Source: Tillus elongatus (lineage: Eukaryota; Arthropoda; Insecta; Coleoptera; Cleridae). From it: a stretch of 64,000 bases of DNA. This document shows, piece by piece, positions 38,102 to 51,439 of this stretch (positions within the stretch are counted from its first letter, which is position 1; each line of letters opens with the position of its first letter). The notes beneath the pieces were generated by a model that did no database searches, was not told where the DNA came from, and was given only the letters and a program-made list of their open reading frames with translations. The position numbers and the translations under genes were made by a program. Location of the stretch: NCBI GenBank assembly GCA_964006375.1, contig OZ023267.1, forward strand, positions 87,152,906-87,216,905, read 5' to 3'.

Positions 38102-39640
38102 ATGGAACAAAATAAAAAAGCACAACCACCGGACAGGGATAGGTTAGAAACTGAACGTGTAGTGACAGATTGGTACAAAGAAACAGAAAAGGAATTACTT
38201 CAGGATACAAAGATGGATTGTGAAACAAGTAAGGTAGGAATGGAAAAACAAACATATCGGTGGAAAAAACAAAAAAATATAATAGACAAGGAATTGGTAA
38301 CGTTTTCAATTCATTAAAAGAAATTTCAAACAGGAATATAACAATAAATATACAAGTGAATTAAATAAAAATAAATAAGATGATAAGTTAAATAGTATAG
38401 ATAAACCATTTAGAGATATCAATAATTTTTACGATAATTTGCACAGTGGTCGTTTATTGTTTACATTCAAAATAATAACGGAAACATTGGTAAAAGCCAT
38501 ATAATTACCACATCACGAATAATTAGAAATTCAGTACCGAACATAGACAATGATATTAAATCAATTATTAGGTGAATAAAATAAAAATAGAACTTACTAA
38601 GGGACAAAGTGCGAATAATTTAATTAATTCAACAATATTTAAAAAATAAAAATTATTTTGCTTATATACCTCAATATTTAACGAGACGACAGGGGGTAAT
38701 AAAAAAAAATCGACATCGATATAACAGAAAATGAATTGTGCAGTATAATAAAACCGCGTATAGGAGTACATTTCCAAATAGTAAGTGTACGCAGAATGAA
38801 TAGAAGGGTGCAAAACGGTAATCGGGTCTCTTATATCCCAACTCAATTAAGACTTGTTACATTTCCAGGTTAATATCTCCCAAAAAAAGTATCTATAGAA
38901 AACATCTTTGAAGTCGAACCGTATATTAAACGGGTCATACAATGTATTAAATGTTTACGCTACAGTCACATAAGTACGCAGTGGAAGGGAAAAGAAAGGT
39001 GTGAAACATGTGGAGACGAACATAGTAATAGGCAGCGTAATCATACAGGGCCTCCGGTATGCGTTATTTGCCAGGGCACATAAGGCGACAGACAGAAAAT
39101 ATTGATCAGAGTATGAAAAACAAAAATCAATTACAAATATAATGAGCAATGAAAATAAATCTTTTAAGAAAGCATGAATTCAATACTCGCAAAGTTATGT
39201 AAATAGGGCAAAGGCCACTTTCCAGAATCCGAGTATGTTGTCAACAATTAGTACGAGTAACAACTCTCCACATAATGATAACCTTTTTTCTAACTCCCCA
39301 AGCCTTTCACAAATAAACTATCCCTCCCAGTCACAACATTTAATTAAAAGGGAACGTACAAATATACTGCACGACAATACAATTGACACAATACGACAAC
39401 AGCACCGACAAATTCTCACGACACTCACCTTAAAAATGACACCATTTATAAACCCAGTACCCTCCAATTATAAACAACGTAAAGACGAAGACAAGACAGA
39501 AAAGCTAGTCTCATTTTTCTTAGAAACGTTAAAAAATATGGGGACAGAAAGCCTATTTGATAGGGACCAATTAAATAAACTTAGACTAGACATATCGCAC
39601 ATAATATATAACCAAAACACCTCTTCGCGGTTAATATAAT
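38102..39640 (+). pseudogene. Non-LTR ORF1 with zinc knuckles, broken
   Basis: The start codon at 38102 opens a charged N-terminus (MEQNKKAQPPDRDR). Near 38940-39080 three Cys/His knuckles can be read (CIKCLRYSH, CETCGDEHSN, CVICQGT), the nucleocapsid-like signature of I/R1/jockey ORF1 proteins that coat the element RNA. Between them lie many stops and frameshifts. The last part (39235-39639) is open. Confidence 0.65.
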
Positions 39641-42600
39641 GCAATGGAATTGTAGGTCCTTGATATCAAATAAAGGCAGTTTAGAAAGATATATTTGATA
39701 ATAAAGTTGTCATAGCATTATTAAGCGAAACGTGGTTGAAAATGACAAATCGTGTAAATATGATAGGCTACAATATGCTTAGGGAAGATAGGGAAGATGG
39801 GTACGGTGGGGTAGCCCTACTCATATCAAATAAAGTTGCATATACAAAAATTTCTGGATTCTACCCAATGAACAACTTAATGTGTGTAGCAGCTAAATTA
39901 AAAATATCTTCTGAAACAATTATAAATTTTTATTGTGTCCATATTAAACCAGGAATAAGAATTTCAATTACTGAGTGGGATATACTTTTTTACAGTTTAG
40001 AAGAACCATTTTTAGTCGGGGTGACTTTAATATTCACCAAGCAGCATGGGGCTGCACCAGTATTGATCTGAATGGACAAAATCTAATGACAGCTATTGAT
40101 CATAATCAATCAACTTATCTCAACACTGGTGCAGAAACTCGTATAAGTAACCCAAACAGTATTTCCAGGTCGGCAGTTGATTTGACGATATCGTCAAATA
40201 ATTTTGCACAAAATATAGAATGGAGCGTAAAAGGCGAAACACTAGGGTCGGATCACTTTATTATAGAGTATAAACTTTATATAAATAATCTAAATAATAG
40301 TATAGGTAATTTTAAAAATAAAGTTCCAAAAAAATTGGCTGTAAGGAAAGCTAATTGGGTACTATACACCCAAAAAACTGATCAATTTGCGAAAAATATA
40401 TCAGAAATAAATTTAAACATTGGATATAAAAAATTTATCGATGGCTAAAATTCAATAATTTCAGACACAATACCTGAGAATAAAACTAAGAATTCTAAGT
40501 TTAACAGAGCATGGTGGAATGAAAACTGTAAAGTAGCAGTTGCTAAACGAAAAACACGATGCAAAATTTTGTTGAATATAAAAAAGGTGTGGCTTTAGCA
40601 AAGCCAGTGATTTTAGAAAGAAAAAGAAAAACGTGGCAAAACTTTTGTAATACCCTCAATATGAACACAAAAATCAATGACATCTGGAAAACAATAAAAT
40701 GTTTAAATGGGATTCAAAAAGGTAACACACCAAGAAGTATTAGCCACGATTGGATGGAAGAATTTATGCAACTGCAGGCTCCGGCATGGGCAGAAAAAAT
40801 GCAACATATCCTAATGCAATATCAAATGACAATATATAATTATTTACCATTCAAGAACTAAACTTCAGTCTGAAAAATATTAACAACACAGCTGCGGGGG
40901 CGGACAACATTCACGACTCCATGTTATACCACCTATCGGACACAGCAAAAATAGTGTTACTAAAGATAATTAATCAAATATGGCTGTTTGAACAATATCC
41001 AGAAAGCTGGAAAATATATCTTATTTTGGCCCTCTTAAAACCGCCCAGAGATCCCAACTTAGCACGGTCATATAGGGGAATATCATTGTCATCGTGTGAA
41101 CTAAAAACATTAGAAAGAATAATCAAAAGAAGGTTAGAGACATGATTAGAAAAAAAAGTTGAAATGATCCACAGATCAATATGGGTTTAGAAGAAGATAT
41201 TCCACAATAGAAAGCTTAACAAAATTTATTACAGATATCAACACCACATTCACTAACGTGAAGTCAACAGTAGCGGCGTTTATTGATATTGAAAGTGCTT
41301 ATGATACTATCGATCTAGATTTATTATATAATAAAATGTTATACATAGAAATAGAGCAAAATTTTGCCCGTAAAATAATAAAACTATACCACATAAGAAA
41401 AATTAATCTATTAACAACTAACGACGAAGGTGTCTTCTCTAGAACCACATCAAAATAAGTATTCTCAGCCCACTCTTGTATCTGATTTATACCCACGACC
41501 TCAGTTACAACATAAACATACAAATATTACAGTTTGCCGATGTGATGATATGTCTATTAAACCAACTGCGAAATTGAGACTGGAATCAAAGAAGTAACAG
41601 AAGCTATTACACAACTACATCAATGGACACAAAATAATAATATGGGTATATCAACTACAAAAAGTGAAATATGTATCTTTACCCGCAAGAGACATTACCT
41701 ATTAATGGCAAACGATATAGAATTCCCTGTTAAGGACAATGTTTGCTTTTTTGGGCATGTTTTTAGACAATAAATTACTTTGGAGAGACCACATTCAACA
41801 TTTGGCAACAAAGGCAGAAAAAGGAATGAATATTCTTCGTATGGTCTGTCATACAAAATGGGGGGCTGACACTAACATAGCTTTGGTAATATATAGATCA
41901 TTTATAAGAGCATTGTTTGACTATGTATCATTTTTATGTGATCAAGCGGCAAAATCCCATTTAAACAAAATCAACATTGTTCAGAATAAATGTTGAACGT
42001 TGGCTTTGGGAGTACTCGGAAGTACCCCTGTAAATAACTTGTTGGCAGAATGTTGTGAGATGCCTTTTCAGCTTAGAAGGAAAGTGATATGCATAAGATT
42101 TGTGTTAAAAGTGCATGCAAAAAACAGCCCGATCTTACTAAACCTAGGTCAACTATATAAACTTACACTAAGGCATAGATATTGGAATAGAAAAACACCT
42201 CCACTCACATTTGAACCATATATAGTTGCATCAGAAACAAAGACCGACATTTACACCTATCATATAGAGCCCTATTATCAAATGCATAACGAAGTATTTC
42301 AAAATCTAAAAATTGGCTACTTGCAAGATTACTCTTACTTTCCCCAGCAGCTAAGAAATAAAATATTTCGACAAAACTACAGAGAACTTGTCCAACAGAA
42401 TAGCTGTCAATTTTTTTACGGATGGTTCAAAAACAGACGATAAAACTGCATGTGCTTTTTTTGAAGTAATATATTCTAATTATAAAACCTTTAAATTAAA
42501 CAAGAATATGTCAAACTATACTGCACAGTTAATAGCAATCATAGAAACATTAAAATATGCCACCAGTAAGGACTATACTCATTTTGTAATGATCACCGAC

Positions 42601-42840
42601 TGTAAAAATGTACTGCAGAAAATTGAAAACCTAAAAAAAACAGAGTTCAAATAACTATTTATTTTGAGAACTCGCCAGATGCTTACATAATTTACGCTTA
42701 GATAACAAAAGCGTAAGATTTATATGGATCAAAGGCCAATGTGGTATTGTACAAAATGAAACTGTAGATAACTTGGCAAAAAAGGCGCTGGAAGTTGACT
42801 GAATATCTCTGTCCAGTAGAAGATTTGTTGTCAATAGGGT
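39640..42840 (+). pseudogene. Non-LTR ORF2: endonuclease, RT, RNase H, broken
   Basis: The AP endonuclease starts MQWNCRS at 39640 and reaches the catalytic GSDHF at about 40245, with RSAVDLTISS before it. RT motifs follow: SYRGISLSS (41070), AFIDIESAYDTID (41277) with its catalytic Asp, and a FADVM in place of FADDM at 41530, which would lose a catalytic Asp. RNase H is readable at 42410-42620 (FFTDGSK, TAQLIAI, TDCKNVL). At least six stops or frameshifts separate the pieces. Such proteins nick the target and prime cDNA synthesis there; this copy cannot. Confidence 0.8.
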
Positions 42841-43017
42841 CAAAATATAGTAAAAAAATATGAGAGGAACAATATAATAATGAGACAAAAGGAAAACATT
42901 ATAGAGATATTTAGCCTAATCTACCCAAAGTACCCTCGTTTAGCAATTGCTATTAGCAAAAATATGTAGGTTAAGGTTTAACCATGCCTTGTTCCCTAGC
43001 TATAACTATATTTATAG

Positions 43018-43071
43018 CTCTGGTTTTTCTGTAAGACCTATTCTATAATAGGTCTTACAGAAAAACCAGAG
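43018..43071. repeat. Perfect 24-bp stem hairpin
   Basis: 43018-43041 and 43048-43071 are exact inverted repeats around the loop TCTATA. It lies in the 3' part of the non-LTR element, where no function is expected, and resembles the templated inverted duplications at 584 and 28754. Confidence 0.9.
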
Positions 43072-43340
43072 GAGAGGTGGGTGATGCACAGCATGTCTTA
43101 CTAGAGTGTACTAATAAACAAAACATAATTGACACAATTTTTCAAATTATTATGAACCCAAATTTCATATAGAAACCATTTTGCATTACTCAGTTATTGG
43201 AAATGAAAAATATAGAAATAGATAAAATCCTAATTGACACCACATACACAGGCTGGGTTTACATCTGAAAGTGATCCGATATTGCGGTATATATGTATTT
43301 ATGTGAAATAAAATTCATACATAATGTTTGTTTAATCAAA

Positions 43341-45074
43341 CTTAAAAAATGATTACATTTTGAAACTGATTTAATTATATTAATCTGTTGAATAAATAAA
43401 GTTTATATAAAAGATTACAAAAATTTGGCTGTTCAGTCGAAGGCATGACCTTAAACAAAGGGCTTTTGCACTCACAGTTGGTATGGTGTTAGATGTACAA
43501 ATAAAAATCAGAAATACGGATAAAATTGGTTTATTAAAAAATGTAGAATTTATATAATGCAAATAAGTGAATTTATTAGAAAGAAAAAATACTGAAGTTA
43601 TAAAAAACAGAATGACTATGTGTTTCTTGATGGATTGTAGCAGTTTAAATGAAACTACATATGTTTAAAGACTGATAACAGATAAGTAAGGTACTTAACT
43701 TTGTTTCTGTCGGTGGAAATCTATCGGTTGACCGCATTAGAGACGGCCTAGGGTTGTTCAGGGCTACTTAAAAACTCCCAGCCCATTATTGGGGCGACTC
43801 AAAGCTACCCAGACCATTGTAGAAATTGTAGGGCCCCCTGCTTGGTCTGATGTAGAGGATTCGCCTGAGTTGTCTGCGGAGCCTTCACGTTTACTTTCCA
43901 GATCGTGATTGCCTACTTCATAGCGTAAGAGACGAACGTTAGGCTCAAGTTCTAACAAACTAAAGAACGACCTCAAAGAACGGGATGGGTGTAACAATTG
44001 AGGTGTATGAGTGTTTGTCGAGTTCGTGGCCTGTCGCATGTTCAAACTAATTGATTGTTAATATTGAATCATACGAGAACATTTCCACAAGCCACCACGA
44101 AAACAATATAGCGATAATGTATTAAAACAAAGCAAGCCATAAAAGCAAATTCGTTATTATAAAACAAGCGAGCGTTACATCTTCATCTTGCCTCATAACG
44201 GCGTGCTGCCTTCTTAGTGCTTATCTAGATGTTATCAACATATTGCTGTTTATTTAAAATCTTATGGAGCGTATCAAGTCGTTGCATGAGTTTATAAAGA
44301 TTTTCTTATCTGAAAATTGAATCAGAACTACCAAGTGTCAATTATTCCTACGAAAGCAGGACTGGTATCAGAGAATGTGTGTGTCTCTGTGGGCAGAGAT
44401 CTAAACAAGTTGCAAAGCAGCAACTCGTGACTAACAACACTACGATCTTGGCAATTCACGTTGATAATTATGACGGCAGCTTTTGTTGACAACGTTCCTT
44501 GACGGAATAAATATTGTAAGATGTATTTATGAACCTCATAGTATGGGAGAACTTGTAAAACGTGTAAAATGTTACACATCCCGATGGCCGGGGCCAAAAA
44601 AATTTGAAACATTTTTTTTACAAATGCCACGAGAAGAGAAAATCAAAGTTGGAAGCAAATGTGAGAAGTTCTTCTCTCAACAAGAGGGTGACCAAAGACG
44701 AAATGTGGATCAAGGAAAGCGAACGCTGCTTGAAAGTAAAATGAAAGATCAAAAACATAACTGCTCTGCGAGTTACTGAGAGTTAATTTTTTTCTTAAAA
44801 ATCGACAATAAAGTTTGAACTCCACAACACCAACTGCTCCCCAAATGCAAGTGTAAATACAAAAATTATTTAAATTGTTTGAAAATTTGATTATTTAAAA
44901 GCTTGAAGTTATTAAAAACTGCCTGCCTGAATGGGCAGCTAGAAGAAAGAAAAATTGAATAATCAAAGAAACGAAGCCTGAAGGACAACACTTTAATAAA
45001 TTAGAAAAAATTAAATTCTTAAAAACCATCTCAAAGAAAGAAATACAACTGGACATGACACAAATGAAAAGTCT
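43341..45074. other. Unassigned stretch with one repeat shared with 55.8 kb
   Basis: No gene recognised. 44485-44575 is a diverged copy of 55763-55853 (both carry AACGTTCCTTGAC and AAGATGTATTTATGAACC). Short open frames lack motifs. Confidence 0.5.
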
Positions 45075-45082
45075 GTAAGCTC

Positions 45083-45165
45083 CAGTGGCGTCTCCTGACC
45101 AAAATGTTCGGGTGTGCGGTCACGAGTTGCTGTTAGTGGTGGTTTTAAAAATTATTAACACTAAA

Positions 45166-45228
<63 letters not shown>

Positions 45229-45800
45229 GACCTATATGGGAATGATACGTAGATAAATAAATTAATTTCCCACTGCAACACTAACAAATTAAAAAGTCAC
45301 TTAAAACTTTAAAACACGAAAGAACATGGAATTATTATCAAGCTCTTCTCTTCACACAAATTTGTGTTAGCGTTAGCACTGTCCGGAACGGGGTGAAAAC
45401 TGTAAACATTAAAAGTAGTTCAATGTTAATATGGTACTAAATAATAAAATGTGTAAAAATCCTGGATGCAGCAAGTGCGTTATGGTAGTGAATTTTTATA
45501 GAAATGATCTGGCACAAAATATTTTATTATAACTTTTTTATCTTGCAACATAGAAATCTAAATTTTGGTGTATAGTTTAATTTTTATATCGTAAACCTAC
45601 CTACCAAATTTTGTTATCTTATCTTTTTTATTTTTTGAGATACAAATTTTTTTCGAATAAAAACTCAAAATTTTCCCGGAAAACCTCGTCCGATTTTCCT
45701 GACTAACGAAATTATCCAATACATTTACAGAAGGAAGGTACATGCCAAATTTTATCAAAATCGGCCGATTATATTTTGAGTTATCGGTGTGATACCTATG

Positions 45801-45881
<81 letters not shown>

Positions 45882-46781
45882 TATAGTTTATTGTTATATA
45901 AATAGTACAAAGCATCTTACAAATAAGTCTAAACTTGTGACTGCAAATGATGCAATTTTGACTAAATTTTAATCTAAATGTCAATTGTTCTAAAGTTCTG
46001 TCATCTGATTTCAAATCTCCAAAATTACCTCACCTCATTATGTACCATTACAATTTCTAGAAATATGGATGGTACTTGAAATCAGTTTCTTCATTCTAAT
46101 CAAAAATTTCTATATTTTAAAACTTGACTCAAATTAAATTCTTATATATAAAAATTGAAACTGACCCCGGATATGGGTTCTAGGGGTCCTAGTTCGCGCT
46201 CATTTGCAAACAATTTTTCAAAATTCAAAAGTCGAGATCTCCCCATTAGTGAATTTTTTCTACGAAAATTTACTAAAATGTATTATAGTCTTTGATTCTA
46301 GAATACTGTGGTCCAGGCAAGCGCAGTTGTAATGTTTGTAAATAATGCTATCACAACGTTTGTTAAACCGGCGTTCCATTCATTTGTCTTGAGCGGTATT
46401 TTTACCGCTCACTGCAGTGTTAAAACGAATGGTATTTCCTTACTATTTTAAACACGTGGGTGGGGGACTGTATTGTATACCAATACAGCTCTGTCGAGTG
46501 AAGTTGTTCGGAAATAACAACGCACACCTAACCCGAATTCTTTCCCAGTTGCTATTGACCTACTCATATTTTCTGAATGAAGACGTGGTGCCGACTTCAT
46601 TTCAAGTCACTATTAACCGACTATTTATGAAATCAAATAAGTAAATTAAATCGATTGTCATAACATATGTAGTGTATTAAGAGTAAGGGAAAAAGAAATA
46701 AAACATATTTAACTGTGCACATTTTAATTATATTTTAGGGTGTGCGGCGCACACCTAGCTCACTAGGAGAAATCGCCACTG
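45083..46781. mobile_element. Non-autonomous hAT-type element
   Basis: Ends CAGTGGCG and CGCCACTG are inverted repeats, flanked by the 8-bp target duplication GTAAGCTC (45075-45082) and GTAAGTTC (46782-46789). No transposase is readable. Inside lie a (TA)n array (45173-45226) and an inverted copy of the DINE-like family (45466-46260). Its last ~290 bp recur at 54360-54570. Confidence 0.85.
45466..46260 (-). mobile_element. DINE-like (TA)n repeat, inverted copy
   Basis: On the minus strand it runs from the 5' end (ATTAGTGAATTTTTT, about 46250) through GACCCC..CCGGATATGGG, the (TA)n array 45807-45878, a conserved AAAATCGGCCGATT block, to the subterminal repeat and the 3' hairpin at 45466-45480. 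This is the most complete simple copy of the family in the window. Confidence 0.7.
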
Positions 46782-46789
46782 GTAAGTTC

Positions 46790-48590
46790 GTTTGATGAAC
46801 CTCCGTGGCAACAACGACAACGCAACAGGGTTTACTCTACCCATCCGTGCCTTCCTGGACGGTGCATACCCCGCCGAGTTTTCAACACAGGTATACTATA
46901 TAAAATGAAAATTTGAAGTTGATTTATGAAAATGGACAAATTTAATTGAAGAATAATTGATTATTGAAGAGATTAAAGAAAAAGTTACTATAAAATTGAA
47001 ATTTAATTAATAATGAAAATGGTTTAAAGGAAAAACGATGATATTGACTGAAATTTTTGAATAGTGAAAAAGGTTTTGAGAGAAAAATTGTATTAATTGA
47101 CAAATAAAATAAATGGAAATTAAAAAGGAAATAAATTGGTGTAGGGTCACTTTGCTGCGTACGATCTCTGGGCCCCCACGGATCCTTACTCTATATATTT
47201 TCGGGGTTGTGGATACTCAAACAGCTTTAACCCCTTCAGGTGCCGGCGTGTGCACACTCCTCCAGAATGCGCTGCAACGTACAAAAAATAACAAAAGAAA
47301 GAAGCAAAGTTGCGTCTCCGTGGTCCCATACTGCGGAGAGGTTCCAGCCCTCCACAGGCATGGAGTTTTGGTTGCCTATGAAGCTCCCCGCCCAATTTTG
47401 CGAGAAGCCTGCACGGTTTTAACCAACACCCCTGTACACTTTTCAAACAAAACCAAGTCTGCTGTTGTGAGTGTGCGATTTTCATTTAGTTCTTATTTAA
47501 ACAATCGTGGTTTTTCAGACTGATCAAAATTATTATATAACAAAAAAACTAAAGTGAGATAAATTAATATAGAAAACGATTGAAAATCACACACTACCAA
47601 CAGAAGAGTAATGCAGACATAGAGAAACACAAAAAGGAGAAAGGGCGCCAGTGAATGCAGAAGCTTCACAATATAATGGTGAAAGTTAATAATATGGCCT
47701 AATACACTGTGGACACCCGCTGTTGCTTTGCTGACATGACATACATTCGTTATATATTACCCAACCAATTTGCTGTCATTACATTGTTACTAATTTGAAT
47801 ATTACCAGTAAAGTTGACGACAAGAATACAAGACTTATTCGCTATGAAAATATAATTAAATAATTAATTTATATATGAAAACAAATTATGAATTAAATTT
47901 ATTTGTGGATTTAAGTGTTATTGCTACTGGTCGAAGATAAAAATAGATTTTATTGTGTTAAAGAGCTTAAAACTTTACTGCAATGAGATGGAATTAAAGA
48001 CAAATTTACAAATGTTTCAGAACCAACACATACATTGTTTAAAGAACAATGAAAATATATCCACTCAAATATTACGTCAAAAATTCAGGGTGGTGCACCG
48101 GAGATTTCTCTGAAATCATCCTCAAAGCGCCAGCAACGTATCCCAAGACAAAAAAAGCTGTATATGCTACCTATAGCAAAACGCCCCGATACAACTCAAC
48201 ATACAAATATTAGCTGCAGTATCCAGAGCAAATAAAGGCATTTAAAAACGCCTATTACCACCAAACGTATTTTCAATGCGTCGAGGGCACTAAAACAATA
48301 ATACTAATAATAATAAGAGTAATAATAATGAATTGCCTGGTCTGAACCATGATTTAGTACTGAAATTAAACAAAACGATATTGATGTCTGAACTTCATAT
48401 CTAATAAAGTACTGAAATTAAATAAAACGATATTGATGTCTGAAATTTATATATGTTTAAAATGGCGAAAATATATCCTCCAACACAATAAAAAGAAACA
48501 GATTCAAAGGGAATAACAGGTCGGACAAAGAAGAAAATTTTAAATAAATGGCCCACTTGATGAGCAAGCCATTTAAACCTGAAAATAGTA
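46790..48590. other. Unassigned stretch
   Basis: No recognisable gene. A 136-residue open frame (47113-47523) and its antisense partner lack any known motif; they lie in a short GC-richer island. A probable pair of direct repeats near 48350-48440 shares AACGATATTGATGTCTGAA. Confidence 0.45.
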
Positions 48591-48599
48591 ATGCTAGAT

Positions 48600-49330
48600 T
48601 AGAGAGTAGGGTTAATATGCATCTAATGGAGTTTCGATACAGTTTAGGGACGTGTGCGCAGGTCCATATTAAAAAACAATTACATAAGTGATCCTCTTGA
48701 AGAGAGAACCACTTAGGGCATGTTATTATGCCAGATTAGATGACAATTATTGCTGTCATCTAATATAGTTGGGGTGCAGTTTAGCGCCGTACCACAGGCC
48801 GAGGTGTTAAAAAAATGAAGATAGTGATTTAGTTTCAGTTTAGCCACTTGCTCAGGTCGATGGAAGGTTAGTATGCCAATTAGATGACGATTATTATTGT
48901 CATCTAATATAGTTTGGATGCAGTTTAGCAACGTACCAGAGGTCGAGGTACTAAAAACAAGCATGATAACATTTTCATCTAATGAGATTGAGCGTCAGTT
49001 TAGCGACTTGCTCAAGTCGATGGTTAGTATGCCAATTAGATGACGATCATTACTGTCATCTAATATGGTTTGGATGCAGTTTAGCGACGTACTACAGGTC
49101 AAGGTGTTAAAAAATGAAGATAGTGATTGAGTTTCAGGTCGATGGCAGGTTAGTATGCCAGTTAGATGACTATTATTACTGCCATCTAATATAGTTTGGA
49201 TGCAGTTTAGCGAAGTGTCGAGGTGTTAAAAAAATATGATAAAAATTACATTTAAATGTGATTTAGTTTCAGTTTAGCGACTTGCTCAGGTCGAGGTGTT
49301 AAAAAAAGATTACATAAGTAGTTGAAGTAG
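48600..49330. repeat. Tandem array with conserved mini-hairpins
   Basis: Four to five degenerate units of about 130-165 bp. Each full unit carries ATTAGATGAC and its complement GTCATCTAAT separated by 11-13 bases, followed by GGATGCAGTTTAGCGACGT and AGGTCGAGGTGTTAAAAAA. The array lies just 3' of a minus-strand gypsy pol relic, so it may be that element's 3' UTR or U3 region. Regular hairpin-bearing repeats at such places act as enhancers or insulators in some gypsy elements. Confidence 0.8.
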
Positions 49331-49399
49331 CTATAAAGAAGAAAGAAATAGAAGGCTAGACGTGAAATAGACAGAAGGTATCTTGACCAATAGCAAATT

Positions 49400-51372
49400 T
49401 GATTAAAAAATGTCGGCTTTATCAAGTGATGGATCTGGTTTTATATCCTTAATGTGGAAATCGCCCAACATGTTGCCATCAAGATCCTTTAAAATATAAA
49501 CTAGTGGTGATTTAACCTGATGAATGATACAAGGGATATACTTGGGCACTAATTTAGCAAAAAAATCATCTGCAGCCTTGGATAGAACATAGTTGCGTTT
49601 TAGCACTTGGTCAACAACCGAAACCTGACATCCCCCCTTCGCAAATTGAACTGACGAACATTATTCTCATAAGAACGACGAATTCGCTTCTGCACCTTAG
49701 TCTAAATTTGACGCAGATTATGCACAAAATCAGGGTCCAGAAGTCTCTTAGAGTTCTGCACCCGATTCTGGGCATTCTCCTCAAGCCTCTTATAACATGA
49801 GGCGTCAACAGGAACATTTATGCCGAAGGTAAGGTAGCTAGGGGAATAGCCAGTGACCTCGTGCCTAGCGATTCGAATAGCCTGCGCTATTTGAAAACAG
49901 AATCATCCCAAGTATTATGATTTTGACGAATGTATGATCGAATGGCAAACAGTTATTGTGCGATTTACCCTTTCACAAAAATTAGTTCTAGGATGGTAAC
50001 TAGCATTATATGTTCTGTACCTTCCATGAGTACTCATGAAGGTTTTGAACTCTTTGCTTCGGAGTTACGGACCGTTACCTACGACACAGATCTGCGGTAC
50101 TACAAAAATTAGAAAAACACTATTTTCAATAAACTGAACCATAGAGGTGGCAGTGGCTTCACGCATCGGGTGGACGAAAGCAAATTTAGTGAACCAGTCA
50201 CAAACTACCAATAAGAAACGATTTTCCTTTTTAGAACGAGGGTATGGACCAAAGAGATCAGCCGATATCATATGGAATGGAAAATCTACGTTTCTGAATT
50301 TTCCCATTAAACCAGCTTCAGGCTAGTTATCAGGTTTGCATTGCAAACAGGTCTTGCAGGCCCGAGCATAAAGCTTGACAGATTGTCTCATCCTAGGCCA
50401 ATAATAAAGGTGCGAAATTCTGCAGATGGTTTTGAAAACACCAAAATGGCCAGCTGTAGGATCATCGTGGTACATTTTCAGGATAGCTGCCCTATTTAGT
50501 GTTGGTACGACAACTTTCCATGTCGGGGATGAATTGGTATAAGAGTTTCTCGGTAAGATGTGTTTGTAAAGAATATTATTTTCCACCTTAAAAGAGGGAA
50601 AAATTATGTGGTTTTCCTGACCTTATGCTACATTAAATCATACCATCAATCTGGATACAATTCAGAAAGGTCAAGGACAGCGGCCTGAGAACAGTTAATG
50701 CCTGATCTTGACAGAGCATCAACGTTAGGAATTTCCTTGTCCTTTCTATGCACAATAGTAAAGTTGAAATGATTCAACCTGTGCAGCCATCTAGCCAGAC
50801 CTTGAGATGGGTTTTCATATTTTGAAACCACTGAAGGGAAGAATGATCGGACAGGACCTTGAAATGCGTGTTCTCAATGTAACACCTGAATCAGAGGGGA
50901 ACAGCTAATAACTCTTTTTCAGTTGTACTATCTTTACGTTGGGCCGAATTTAATGTCTTACTGAAGAAAACAATAGGATGTTTCAGGCCATCTGTTTCCT
51001 GGAAAAGAATTCCCGCCACTCCAGAATCAGACGCGTCAGACATTATCGAAAAAGGCTTAGACAATTCTGGACTAGCCAGGACTGTGGCAGTAGTTAGCAA
51101 GTGTTTAATCTGCGGAAAGCCACATCAGCCTCGGGAGTCCAGGTAATGGGCTGTCCCTTAGCGTTTCCCTTTAGAAGGTCGTTAATCGGGGATGAGCAGA
51201 TATGCATGTATATCTTCAGACGGTCAAGCCACTTAAGCCATTCAGATGACGTTCTGGAGAAATCCATTCTATGCCCTGTAGAGGAATTCCTTGAATTTTC
51301 TTTCCCTTTCCGTTGCCAATTTGACTTTGGCCTTGTGAACTCCCTGGTGTTGGTACAAGAGACTCTGGCCAA
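49400..51372 (-). pseudogene. pol: Gypsy pol relic: RT end, RNase H, integrase
   Basis: Pieces in order on the minus strand: RT thumb (WLDRLKIYMHICSSPINDLLKG, ITWTPEADVAFRRL), RNase H (FSIMSDASDSGVAGILFQ, STTEKELLAV, VDALSR), integrase zinc finger (CKTCLQCK), integrase core start (MISADLFGPYPRS) with VVGNGP where DNG is expected, and a C-terminal beta-barrel-like end (FAKLVPKYIP, DFHIKDIKPD). Frameshifts and stops separate them, and most of the RT palm is deleted. It belongs to the same element as the gag pieces at 51440-51936 and 55195-55760. Confidence 0.85.
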
Positions 51373-51439
51373 CCGAAGTTTTCTTGAACATCAAAGACAT
51401 TTACGACTTGTAGGGTTATTTCGACCACCGGAATAACAA

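Larger units (their letters stand above)
38000..43340 (+). mobile_element. Decayed non-LTR retrotransposon, nearly full length
   Basis: A 5' region with a GATCAGTCGGTAG start leads into ORF1 (38102-39640), then ORF2 with endonuclease, RT and RNase H up to about 42840 and a short A/T-rich 3' end. The presence of an RNase H after RT together with an AP-type endonuclease and zinc-knuckle ORF1 suggests the I/R1/LOA group. No target duplication was identified. Confidence 0.75.

Noticed and set aside
43764..44045. A 93-residue minus-strand frame
   Set aside because: No recognisable motif, signal peptide or splice context; composition is ordinary for chance frames.
47113..47523. A 136-residue open frame with an antisense partner
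   Set aside because: No domain, signal or splice context is recognisable, and overlapping long frames on both strands suggest a GC-richer island without stops rather than a gene.
48600..49330. CRISPR-like regular repeats
   Set aside because: The units are long, degenerate and lack unique spacers of constant size; the genome is eukaryotic.
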